Assembly (NCBI GenBank): GCA_007988785.1
Contig: BJUU01000013.1
Coordinates: 18,769 to 82,768 of the forward strand
Reading direction: 5' to 3'
DNA: 64,000 bases
Source: Agrococcus baldri
GTDB taxonomy: Bacteria > Actinomycetota > Actinomycetes > Actinomycetales > Microbacteriaceae
Under the pieces are notes generated by a model. That model saw nothing but the letters and a program-made list of their open reading frames with translations. It searched no databases and was not told where the DNA came from. Of this stretch, positions 53,617 to 61,808 are shown one piece after another; position 1 is the stretch's first letter; each line of letters begins with the position of its first letter. The position numbers were made by a program, and so were the translations under genes.

Positions 53617-54504
53617 ATGCCGGGCACTGGCGAGGGTCAGCGACTCCCCTCGGCGTCGCACTGGGTGCGGCTGGGCGAGGTGGACGTGTTCCGGTGGCTG
53701 CCTGCGCGCAGGGCGGTGACCGCGACCCACCAGCCGGTGAACTTCGGCGACCAGCTGGCGCTCGAGATCGTCCGGGGCATGCTCCGCGATCGCGGCAGGA
53801 CGCCGCTCGAGGGCGATGCCGGGGACGGCCCTCCGGCCGCCCGGCTGCTCTCGGTCGGCTCGGTGCTGCACTTCGCCGAGCCGGGCGACGTCGTGTGGGG
53901 CGCAGGCATCAACGGCAAGCTGCGCCGGCCGCTCGGCACCACGACGATCGATGTGCGATCGGTGCGCGGCCCGCTCACCAGGGCGGTGCTCGCGGAGGCC
54001 GGCCTCGACGCCCCGCCGGTGTTCGGCGACCCGGCACTGCTGACGCCGCTGCTGCTGCCGCACCTCGCCGGGCAGCGCGAGGTGACGCGGCCGCTGAGCG
54101 TCATCCCCAACCTGAACGACCTCGCGGCGCTGCACGGGCAGCGCTGGCTCGTGCAGCCGACCGAGCCCTTCGCGCACGTCATCGGCGCCATCCTGCAGTC
54201 CGAGCTCGTGGTCGCCTCGTCGCTGCACGGCATCGTGCTGGCCGAGGCCTTCGGCGTGCCCGTCAGGCCGCTGCGCAGCGCCGCCGAGCACGGGTTCAAG
54301 TACGACGACTACGCGGCTGGCACCGGGAGAGCGCCCTTCCGATTCGCCGCGACCGTCGAGCAGGCGCTCGAGCTCGGCCCGATGGCGCCGCTGGACTGGG
54401 ATCCGAGCGCCCTCGTGCAGGCGTTCCCGCACGACCTCTGGTCGGGCGACCGCGACCGCGTGCTGCTCGGGGCCGGATCGGGTGCCGCTCCATATACTCG
54501 GTGA
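53617..54504 (+). CDS. Polysaccharide pyruvyltransferase family protein
   Basis: 295 residues of the CsaB/WcaK type, adding ketal pyruvate from PEP to a glycan. Typical parts are VNFGDQLALEIVRGM at the N-terminus, LLSVGSVLHFAEPGDVVWGAG, VRGPLTRAVL, FGDPALLTPLLLP and the conserved SSLHGIVLAEAFGVPV (~200-215). TATGCT lies 6 nt before the ATG, so the transcript is leaderless. The next gene begins 2 nt after the stop, and its N-terminal domain is a degraded relative of this protein. Confidence 0.88.
   Translation: MPGTGEGQRLPSASHWVRLGEVDVFRWLPARRAVTATHQPVNFGDQLALEIVRGMLRDRGRTPLEGDAGDGPPAARLLSVGSVLHFAEPGDVVWGAGINGKLRRPLGTTTIDVRSVRGPLTRAVLAEAGLDAPPVFGDPALLTPLLLPHLAGQREVTRPLSVIPNLNDLAALHGQRWLVQPTEPFAHVIGAILQSELVVASSLHGIVLAEAFGVPVRPLRSAAEHGFKYDDYAAGTGRAPFRFAATVEQALELGPMAPLDWDPSALVQAFPHDLWSGDRDRVLLGAGSGAAPYTR
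54493..54498 (+). promoter_or_regulatory. Internal leaderless -10 (TATACT) inside the pyruvyltransferase gene end
   Basis: TATACT, the best -10 match in this part of the window, lies in the last codons of the pyruvyltransferase gene, 8 nt before the downstream ATG. It implies that the large glycosyltransferase gene can be transcribed separately as a leaderless message. Confidence 0.5.
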
Positions 54505-54506
54505 CC

Positions 54507-57110
54507 ATGACGGATGCCGGTGGCCGCTCGCCCGATCGCGCGAGCAGCGGAGCCATCGCCGGCATCGGGATCCTGACAGCAGCCCCCGTCGAGAGCGGCC
54601 CCGCGCGCGCCGCGACGGCGGCCCTGGCGGCCGCGCTGCGCGCCGAGGTCGTGCGCGCGCTCGCCCCCTCCGACTCGGTGGAGCCGAGCGTGCCGCACCG
54701 GGGCCGCCTGCTCGTCGGGCCGCGCACGCTGCCGCTGGCCGAGCCGGGCGACATCGTCTGGGGCGGTGGCCTGGGCGAAGCGCTCGAGCGGCGGCTCGTC
54801 GCCGTCGCGGGCGTGGAGCACCGGGGGGCGGCAGGGCCGCTCTCGGCCCGCGCGATCGAGGAGGCGACGGGGGTGCCTGCCCCCGTGGCGACGGGCGATC
54901 CGCTGCTGCTGCTGCCGACGCTCTTCCCCGAGTCGGTCGGCGCGCACGCCGGGGCCACCGGCGCCGCCGTGCTCGCCGACCTCGACGACCCGCAGCACCT
55001 CGCGCTCGAGCTCGACCCCTGGCGAGCGGTCGAGCAGCTGCGCGGCCGCGCATCGATCGTCGCGTCCTGCGCCGACGGCCTCGCCATCGCCGACGCGCTC
55101 GGGCTGCCGGTGCGGCTCGTGCGCGACGCGGGCACGCTGCGAGCGCACCTCGACGACCACGCGCTCGCGACCGGTCGTGAGCGGCCCCGCATCGCCGCAT
55201 CCGTCGCCGAGGCGCTCGAGGGCGAGCCGCTGGCTCCGCCGCGCATCGACGCGCCGGCGCTGCGCGAGAGCTTCCCCGCCGGGCTGTGGCGCCGGCCGAT
55301 GGTCTCCGTGGTCGTGCCGACCGCGAACGTGGCGACCTGGATCGACGAGTGCCTGCACTCGCTGCTGACGCAGGAGCTCGACGACCTCGAGGTGATCGTC
55401 GTCGACGACCGCTCAGCCGACGGCACCGTCGAGCGGGCTCGTGCCATCGCGCGCCGCGACTCCCGGGTGCGGGTGATCGCGGGCGCCGTCGAGGGCGGCG
55501 GCAGCGCCCGCAACCTCGGTGTGCAGCTGGCGCGCGGCGAGTACCTGGCGTTCGCCGACGGCGACGACCTGGTGCCGGCCGGCGCCTACCGCGCCCTGGT
55601 GGATGCCGGCGAGCGCAGCGGCAGCGACCTGGTGCTCGGCAGGTTCCTGAAGTTCTCGGCATCCAGCACCTGGGATCCCACCCGCTCATGGGGCGCGTTC
55701 AAGGAGGAGCGCACCGCGGTCGACCTCGTGAGCCAGCCCTCGATCATCCGCGGGCGCGCGTGCTGGAACAAGCTCTACCGCGCGAGCTTCTTCCACGACG
55801 CGGGCATCGAGTTCCCCGACGTGCCGCGCTCCAACGACATCGTGCCGGTCGTCACCGCCTACGTGCGCGCCGCATCGATCGATGTCGTGCGCGACCGCGT
55901 CTACCTGTACCGCGACCGCCCCGGCGGCACCTCGATGACGGCCAAGGCCGGGCAGCTGCGGGGCCTGCGCAGCTACCTGACGCAGGAGTGCCGCTGCCTC
56001 GAGCTCGTGCAGGAGACCGGTGATGCCGAGCTGCTCGCCGAGTACACGCGCATGATCGTGCAGTCCGACGGCTGGGTGCTCGTCACCCGCGTGCTCGAGA
56101 CGCTCACCGAGTCGTCGGCGGACGACGAGGCGGCGATCGCCGACCGCATGCGCGTGCTGCTCGGCGGGCTCGCGCCGCACGCCATCGCGGCGCTGCCCAT
56201 CGAGCGCGCCATCGTCTTCGCGCTCGTCGCCGGCGGCGACCTGCGCGGCGCCAAGGCCGCGCTCGAGCAGCAGACGCTGCTCGACGCCGCCCGCGCCATC
56301 GGCGGGCTCGACCGGCTGGTCGCCGCCTCCGATGCGCTCGCAGCGGGCGCGGCCAACCCCAACCTGCACACCGCGCTCGCGCTCGCATCGGCGCGCGTGG
56401 CACTCGCGGAGGTCGAGTCCGGCGAGCGCGACGCCGCCGCAGCGAGCGCCGCCGTCGCGGCCATCGCCGGCCGCGCCCCCGACGACGGCCCGGCGCACGA
56501 CCCCCGCATCGGCGTGGTGGTCGCCGCGAGCCTCGCGGGCAGGCACGAGGTGCTCGAGCACCTCAGCGCGATCGGCGGCGGCGGCATCGTCGCGCGCACG
56601 GCGCGGCGCCACGAGGGCGGCGTGCGCATCGAGGGCGATGCACCCGCGACGGCCGTCGGGGCGCGGCTGCTCGTCGTGGTCGATCCCGACGGAGGCGGCC
56701 CGGTCGAGCCGCTCACCGAGCTCGTGGTGCAGCGCGCCGAGGACGGCGGCACCTGGTCGTTCGACGTCGCCCCGGGCGCGCTGCAGGACGGCGTCTGGCG
56801 GCTGCAGGTGCGACTGACGGATGCGGGTGCCGGCGGCGGGTTCATCTCGCGCCTGCGGTGGTCGGCCGCGCCGTTCTCCGAGCACTTCGCGAGGGCGGAC
56901 CGCGTGGCCGTCCACGGCCGGGTCGGCGAGCGCTACGAGGTGAAGCTGCACGCCTTCGCGGCCGCGCCGCGCAGAGCGGTGCGAGCAGTGGTGCGCCGCC
57001 TCGATCCCCGGGTGCAGCGCATCGTCGCGCGCGCGATCGGCGGCGCCAGGAGCGTCGCGCGCGGCGCTCAGCCGAGCAGCGCGAGCGAGGCGAACCGCGC
57101 CGGCGACTGA
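54507..57110 (+). CDS. Glycosyltransferase: decayed pyruvyltransferase-like N-terminus fused to GT2
   Basis: 867 residues. The first ~255 align in order with the neighbouring pyruvyltransferase: GRLLVGPRTLPLAEPGDIVW, GPLSARAIEEATG, TGDPLLLLPTLFP, SIVASCADGLAIADALGLPV and APALRESFPAGLW. The conserved SLHG is now SCADG, so catalysis is unlikely. A GT2 domain follows (~267-490: VSVVVPTANVATWIDECLHS, VIVVDDRSADGTVE, FADGDDLVP, RACWNKLYRASF). The C-terminal ~370 residues are helical then beta-rich and unassigned. The last 43 bp overlap the convergent gene. Confidence 0.88.
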   Translation: MTDAGGRSPDRASSGAIAGIGILTAAPVESGPARAATAALAAALRAEVVRALAPSDSVEPSVPHRGRLLVGPRTLPLAEPGDIVWGGGLGEALERRLVAVAGVEHRGAAGPLSARAIEEATGVPAPVATGDPLLLLPTLFPESVGAHAGATGAAVLADLDDPQHLALELDPWRAVEQLRGRASIVASCADGLAIADALGLPVRLVRDAGTLRAHLDDHALATGRERPRIAASVAEALEGEPLAPPRIDAPALRESFPAGLWRRPMVSVVVPTANVATWIDECLHSLLTQELDDLEVIVVDDRSADGTVERARAIARRDSRVRVIAGAVEGGGSARNLGVQLARGEYLAFADGDDLVPAGAYRALVDAGERSGSDLVLGRFLKFSASSTWDPTRSWGAFKEERTAVDLVSQPSIIRGRACWNKLYRASFFHDAGIEFPDVPRSNDIVPVVTAYVRAASIDVVRDRVYLYRDRPGGTSMTAKAGQLRGLRSYLTQECRCLELVQETGDAELLAEYTRMIVQSDGWVLVTRVLETLTESSADDEAAIADRMRVLLGGLAPHAIAALPIERAIVFALVAGGDLRGAKAALEQQTLLDAARAIGGLDRLVAASDALAAGAANPNLHTALALASARVALAEVESGERDAAAASAAVAAIAGRAPDDGPAHDPRIGVVVAASLAGRHEVLEHLSAIGGGGIVARTARRHEGGVRIEGDAPATAVGARLLVVVDPDGGGPVEPLTELVVQRAEDGGTWSFDVAPGALQDGVWRLQVRLTDAGAGGGFISRLRWSAAPFSEHFARADRVAVHGRVGERYEVKLHAFAAAPRRAVRAVVRRLDPRVQRIVARAIGGARSVARGAQPSSASEANRAGD

Positions 57111-58825
57111 CCGGCGAACATCAGGGGCATCCCGCGATCCACGGCCCGCCAGCGGGCGTTGTCGAGCACCTCGAGGTAGCGATCGCGCACGGGGCCGGCG
57201 CGCAGTGCGTCGAGCCCCTGCCGGCCGAGGGCCTCGACGGACTCGAGCGTGAATCCCCCCGGCGACGCATCGGCCGCCAGCCGCATCGCGAGCGAGCTGG
57301 GCCCGAGCGGCACCTCGGCCGTCGAGCCGTGCACGGCGAAGGCCGCGCCGGCGACGTCGACGGGGCCGCCGAGCGCCTCGAGGCGGGCCTGCACCACGGC
57401 CCCGTCGACGCCCACATCGCGCTCGTACTCGTGCGACGCCGCCTCAGGGGAGAGGAGCGCAGCGAGGTCGGCGACCATGAGCGGATGCCCGACGCGGGCT
57501 CTGGGCGGACCGGGCGCGGCCGCGTGCTCGGCCCGGGCCGCGCGGCCGAGCCGCACGAGATCGGCGCGCTGCAGCGGGTTCGCGGTGAGCGGCGACAGCC
57601 CGACGTAGCCCGCGCCGCAGTGGATCCCCGCGCGATGGGCGAGGTAGTGGCTCTCGGTCGCGTCGTCGTCGGCCGGCTGCGCGCCGATGGCGGCGAGACC
57701 GCGGTCGGTCTGCTCGATGAACGCGAGCTCGAGCTGCAGCGGCAGCGCCAGGTCGTCGCGCAGCTGCCACCAGCTGCGCCAGCCGAAGTTGCCCTTGTAC
57801 GTCTCGGCGCCGATGCCGCTGATGCCGAAGGCGCCCTCGACCGCAGCGTCGGCGTCGACGCCGAAGCCGTCGTAGGTGCCCGCGAGCGTCGCGAGCCACA
57901 GCTGCAGCTGGTCGTGGTCGTCGACGTCCGCCGGGCCGATCGTGCGCAGGCGGAGGCCGAAGCGGCGGGCGAGCGAGCGTGCGACGCGGGCGTCGCCGGC
58001 ATGCTCCTCGGCCTGCTCCTGCACCACGAGCTCCGCACGCTCCGCGAGCCCGAGCGAGAGCGCTGCGGCGAGCACGACGCGGGAGTCCTGGCCGCCCGAG
58101 ATGCGCAGCCTCGGCGCGACGCCCGGCAGCTCGAGCACCGCAGCCGTCTCGCCCGCGATCCCGACGGCGGCCGCCCTGATCGTCTCGCGGTAGTCGCCCA
58201 CCGGGCCGCCCAGCAGCGCCGTGACCGGCCGCTCGACGGGGCTCGCACCGCGCGCGTCGAGCCGCACGGCGACGCCGGCGGGGGCGAAGCCGATCTCGCG
58301 GAACGCGGTGGCGGGCCCGAACGAGGTCTGGGCGATGCCGGTGAGCGCCGTGCGGGCGAGCAGCTCGCGCTCGTCGGGCGTCGACGGCTCGCCGAGCGCG
58401 TCGCGCAGCCGCCGCAGCACGAGCATCGAGTCGCCGGCGGCCGACCAGCCGTCCCCGTCGGTGTGCAGCAGCGCCTGGTTGCCCCAGAGGTCGCGGCGGG
58501 CCTCGACCGCATCGCCGGCCCAGCGCACCATCGCGAAGGTGCCGCCGAGCGACCAGGCATCGCGGCGAAGCTCCTCGGGCGCGTCGAGCCAGCCGTCGAC
58601 GCCGATCGCGAGGCGCGCCCGCTCGGTGTCGACCGCGAAGCCCCGGAAGAAGGTGGCGTGCTCCCGCCGCAGCGAGCGCTCGACCTGGCGGCTCACCACG
58701 ATCAGGCGCGCGCCGTCGGTGAGCTCGACGACCGCGACGTCCTCAGGATCGGCGCGCTCGGCGAGCCACGCCTGCACGGCGCCGGCTCGGGTGCGATCGG
58801 CGCGCACGGCGAGGAGATTCGACAT
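57068..58825 (-). CDS. Asparagine-synthetase-like protein without the glutaminase cysteine
   Basis: 585 residues. The N-terminal ~200 resemble the class II glutamine amidotransferase fold (WSLGGTFAMVRWAGDAVEAR, DLWGNQALLH), but the protein starts MSNLLAV, so the catalytic Cys2 is absent. The C-terminal half has the PP-loop SGGQDSR (243-249), which binds ATP. It may use ammonia or another amine, as in beta-lactam synthetase-like relatives, to amidate a surface-glycan component; this is inference. GAGGAGG precedes the ATG. Similar genes are common in actinobacterial polysaccharide clusters. Confidence 0.8.
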   Translation of the reverse strand: MSNLLAVRADRTRAGAVQAWLAERADPEDVAVVELTDGARLIVVSRQVERSLRREHATFFRGFAVDTERARLAIGVDGWLDAPEELRRDAWSLGGTFAMVRWAGDAVEARRDLWGNQALLHTDGDGWSAAGDSMLVLRRLRDALGEPSTPDERELLARTALTGIAQTSFGPATAFREIGFAPAGVAVRLDARGASPVERPVTALLGGPVGDYRETIRAAAVGIAGETAAVLELPGVAPRLRISGGQDSRVVLAAALSLGLAERAELVVQEQAEEHAGDARVARSLARRFGLRLRTIGPADVDDHDQLQLWLATLAGTYDGFGVDADAAVEGAFGISGIGAETYKGNFGWRSWWQLRDDLALPLQLELAFIEQTDRGLAAIGAQPADDDATESHYLAHRAGIHCGAGYVGLSPLTANPLQRADLVRLGRAARAEHAAAPGPPRARVGHPLMVADLAALLSPEAASHEYERDVGVDGAVVQARLEALGGPVDVAGAAFAVHGSTAEVPLGPSSLAMRLAADASPGGFTLESVEALGRQGLDALRAGPVRDRYLEVLDNARWRAVDRGMPLMFAGQSPARFASLALLG

Positions 58826-58915
58826 CCTCGGCCTCCTCGTCGGGTGAGCGATGCTCCTGACAACATAGTCGGATGCGGGCCCGCGGCGGCGAGGACGGCC
58901 ACGCGTTCGCGAATT

Positions 58916-58940
58916 AACCTTCCACGTGACATCGAAGGTT
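58916..58940. promoter_or_regulatory. Inverted repeat upstream of the large secreted protein gene
   Basis: AACCTTC and GAAGGTT are exact 7-bp half-sites with an 11-bp spacer that includes CACGTG. TAGTCT, a possible -10, follows at 58944. The element lies about 40 bp before the start and is AT-rich for this genome, so an operator or activator site is plausible. Confidence 0.4.
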
Positions 58941-58980
58941 CGCTAGTCTCTGTCCTGTCCCCCTTGTCATCTCACATTGG

Positions 58981-61746
58981 ATGCCGTCCATGCGCCTCCT
59001 TCGACGCAGCCTCGCCGTCGCCCTCGCGTTCGTGCTGGCCGCCGGATTCCTCGTCGCCTCGCCCGCCGAGCCGGCAGAGGCCGCCGACGCCGGCTCGTTC
59101 AACGCCGGCAACATCATCAGCGACGAGAACTTCTTCGACGGCCGCGCCATGTCGGCCTCCGAGGTGCAGTCCTTCCTCAACCAGCAGCTGCGCAGCTGCG
59201 ACTCGGGCTACACGTGCCTGAAGGACTACCGGCAGAACGCGCCGGCCATGCCGGCCAACGCCTACTGCGCCGCGATGCCCTCGCGCTCGAACGACACCGC
59301 GGCGTCGATCATCGCCCGCGTCTCGGTCGCGTGCGACATCAGCCCGCGCGTGCTGCTCGTGCTGCTGCAGAAGGAGCAGAGCCTCGTCACGCTCTCGCGG
59401 CCCACGCAGATCCGCTACGACCGCGCCACCGGCTTCGCGTGCCCCGACACCGCGCCCTGCGACTCGAGCTACGGCAGCTTCTTCTACCAGGTGTACTACG
59501 CGGCACGGCAGTTCCAGCGCTACGCAGAGCACCCCACGAGCTACAACCACCGCGCGGGCCAGACCAACCGCGTGCTGTACCACCCCAACGCCGCGTGCGG
59601 CTCGAGCAGCGTCTACATCGAGAACCAGGCGACCGCCGGCCTCTACAACTACACGCCCTACCAGCCGAACTCGGCCGCGCTCGGCAACCTCTACGGCACC
59701 GGCGACGGCTGCTCCTCCTACGGCAACCGCAACTTCTGGCGCATGTGGACCGACTGGTTCGGCAACCCGGCGGGCGAGGTCAACCGCCTGATCGTGCGCG
59801 AGCAGGGCTCGTCGACGACCTACCTCGTCAACGGCACCTGGATCCACCCGTTCACCAGCACCGCGACCCTGAACGAGTACGGCCGCAGCCTCGGCGCCAC
59901 CCAGATCGTCTCCTCCGGCGCGCTGCGCGGCTACACGGTCGGCCAGGCCGTCACGCGCTTCGTGCGCAGCGGCGGCGCCAACTACTTCGTCGACGACGGC
60001 AGGCGCTTCCGCTTCGCCGACTGCAAGCAGGTCGGCGAGTGGGGCCACTCCTGCGGCTTCGGCATCGGGGTCTCGCCCGAGGTGATGGCGGCGCTCGACG
60101 ACGGCGGCCAGCTGCGCAACATCGTCGGATGGCAGGGCGAGTGGTGGTACGTCCAGGACGGCCGCCGCCACCCGATCGGCGACACCGACAACATCGGCGC
60201 GCGCAACATGTCCTACGCCAACACCTGGATGTCGCCGGGCGCGCTCGACGGGTTCGACGTCGGCGTCCCGTTCCTCGCCGAGGGCTACGGCGCCGAGAAC
60301 TACAGCGGCACCCAGGCGGTCATCCGCACGGGCGGCGGCATGGTGTGGGTCGACCCCGACCAGATGGACCTGGATGTGTTCGGCGACTTCGGGCGCGTCA
60401 CCTGGCTCGCGATGAACGCGGCCCGGCAGGCATCGGTCGATCTGCCGAACCGCATCAGCTCTGGCTCCAAGGCCTACGTGCTCACGGACCGCGGCCTGCT
60501 CGAGGTGCGCGCGAACGAGTTCGGCGGCGCGAGCTACTTCACGGCGCTGCCGCAGGCGAACCTGCGCGGGATCCCCAGCGCCGGCCGCGCCTTCGGGCCG
60601 CACTACCAGGCAGAGCTCGGCTCGTCGACGGTGTGGCTCATGCGCGACGGCAAGCGCGACCCGGTCACGCAGGCCGATCGCAGCGCCGCGGCGAGCTCGG
60701 TGCCATCGACGATCCATCGCGGCGTCGACGGCTACCTCGACTGGATCCCGGAGCGCTCGCGCTTCGCACCCGGCACGCTGCTGCGCGACAGTTCGAACGG
60801 CGAGCTGCTGCTCACCTCGGCGTCGACGACGCTGCGGGTGCGCGACGCTCGGGTGCTGGCGCAGCTGGGGCTGGACGACTCGCCGACGGCGATCTCGCCG
60901 TCCGTCCGCAACGGCCTGCCGCGCGTGGGCGTGACGATCGATGCCGACTACGGCGTGCGGTGCAGCACCGACGGCGTGGCGTACTGGGGCGGGCTGCACC
61001 CGTACCGCAACGCGACCGCCCGCGCCGAGTGGGGCCTGACGCACGAGCAGCTGCCCGCTGACATCTGCGCCAAGATCCCGACCGGCGGCGCCGTCGACCG
61101 GGTCGCCGTCGACAACGACGGCAGCCTCTGGTACATCGACGACGGCACCCGCCGCCAGATCGACTCGCAGCGCACGCTGCGGTACTACGCGCTCGGCAGC
61201 ACGCCGCAGGTGCGAGTGAGCGGCTACGCGCTGCACGCCCGCCCCGTCGGCACGCCGCTGCGCCCGTACTACTACTCGGGCACCGTCATCACCTCGTCGT
61301 CGAACGGGCAGCAGTACCTCGTCGACAACCACCGGGTGCTGCGGATCAACGCGACCGTCGCCCGCGAGATCGACTCGTCGATGCAGGTGCGCACGACGGA
61401 TGCGGTCATCCGCACGTTCCCCTCGGCGGGGTCGCTGTCGACGACGCTGGTCGAGCACGGCGGCATCCGCTACGTCATGGTCGACGGCGAGCTGGTGCGC
61501 TTCCCCTGGCGCGACGCGGCGCAGCTCGGCTACGAGCGCTTCACGCCGATCTCGGGGACGCTGTTCGGCAAGCTGACGGTCGACGGCTGGATGTCCCGCT
61601 GGGTGAAGGACGACAGCGGGCGCACCTGGTACATCACGAACGGCACGCGCAACCTGGTCGACACGGCCGCCGAGCGCGAGGCCGCGAAGGGCCAGCACAT
61701 CTACACGGTCGACTCGACGGTGCTGAACCTGCTGCCCGTGCGCTGA
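58981..61746 (+). CDS. Large secreted protein with lysozyme-like N-terminus and many DG-repeat units
   Basis: 921 residues. A Sec signal (MRLLRRSLAVALAFVLAAGF, cleaved near AEAADA) is followed by a Cys-containing domain of ~250 residues: FNAGNIISDENFFDGRAMSA, VLLVLLQKEQSLVT, GFACPDTAPCDSSYGSFFYQ. It recalls lysozyme-like folds with a helix-borne Glu, but that is tentative. The rest is about a dozen units of ~50-55 residues, each with a strand-turn such as YFVDDGRRFRF, WYVQDGRRHPI, WLMRDGKRDPV, WYIDDGTRRQI or WYITNGTRNLV. They probably form a beta structure that binds the cell wall or its glycan. Two ATGs (58981, 58990) are possible. Confidence 0.82.
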   Translation: MPSMRLLRRSLAVALAFVLAAGFLVASPAEPAEAADAGSFNAGNIISDENFFDGRAMSASEVQSFLNQQLRSCDSGYTCLKDYRQNAPAMPANAYCAAMPSRSNDTAASIIARVSVACDISPRVLLVLLQKEQSLVTLSRPTQIRYDRATGFACPDTAPCDSSYGSFFYQVYYAARQFQRYAEHPTSYNHRAGQTNRVLYHPNAACGSSSVYIENQATAGLYNYTPYQPNSAALGNLYGTGDGCSSYGNRNFWRMWTDWFGNPAGEVNRLIVREQGSSTTYLVNGTWIHPFTSTATLNEYGRSLGATQIVSSGALRGYTVGQAVTRFVRSGGANYFVDDGRRFRFADCKQVGEWGHSCGFGIGVSPEVMAALDDGGQLRNIVGWQGEWWYVQDGRRHPIGDTDNIGARNMSYANTWMSPGALDGFDVGVPFLAEGYGAENYSGTQAVIRTGGGMVWVDPDQMDLDVFGDFGRVTWLAMNAARQASVDLPNRISSGSKAYVLTDRGLLEVRANEFGGASYFTALPQANLRGIPSAGRAFGPHYQAELGSSTVWLMRDGKRDPVTQADRSAAASSVPSTIHRGVDGYLDWIPERSRFAPGTLLRDSSNGELLLTSASTTLRVRDARVLAQLGLDDSPTAISPSVRNGLPRVGVTIDADYGVRCSTDGVAYWGGLHPYRNATARAEWGLTHEQLPADICAKIPTGGAVDRVAVDNDGSLWYIDDGTRRQIDSQRTLRYYALGSTPQVRVSGYALHARPVGTPLRPYYYSGTVITSSSNGQQYLVDNHRVLRINATVAREIDSSMQVRTTDAVIRTFPSAGSLSTTLVEHGGIRYVMVDGELVRFPWRDAAQLGYERFTPISGTLFGKLTVDGWMSRWVKDDSGRTWYITNGTRNLVDTAAEREAAKGQHIYTVDSTVLNLLPVR

Positions 61747-61760
61747 CGGAGCGCCGACGA

Positions 61761-61796
61761 GAAGGGGCCGGAGAGCAGCTGCTCCCCGGCCCCTTC
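61761..61796. terminator. 36-bp palindromic terminator between convergent genes
   Basis: GAAGGGGCCGG pairs with CCGGCCCCTTC, and GAGCAG pairs with CTGCTC at the centre, with a single mismatch between the two blocks. The hairpin fills the gap between the secreted-protein gene and the opposing ligase gene. TTC follows on one side only. A strong bidirectional terminator. Confidence 0.75.
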
Positions 61797-61808
61797 CGCA
61801 TGCGCGGC

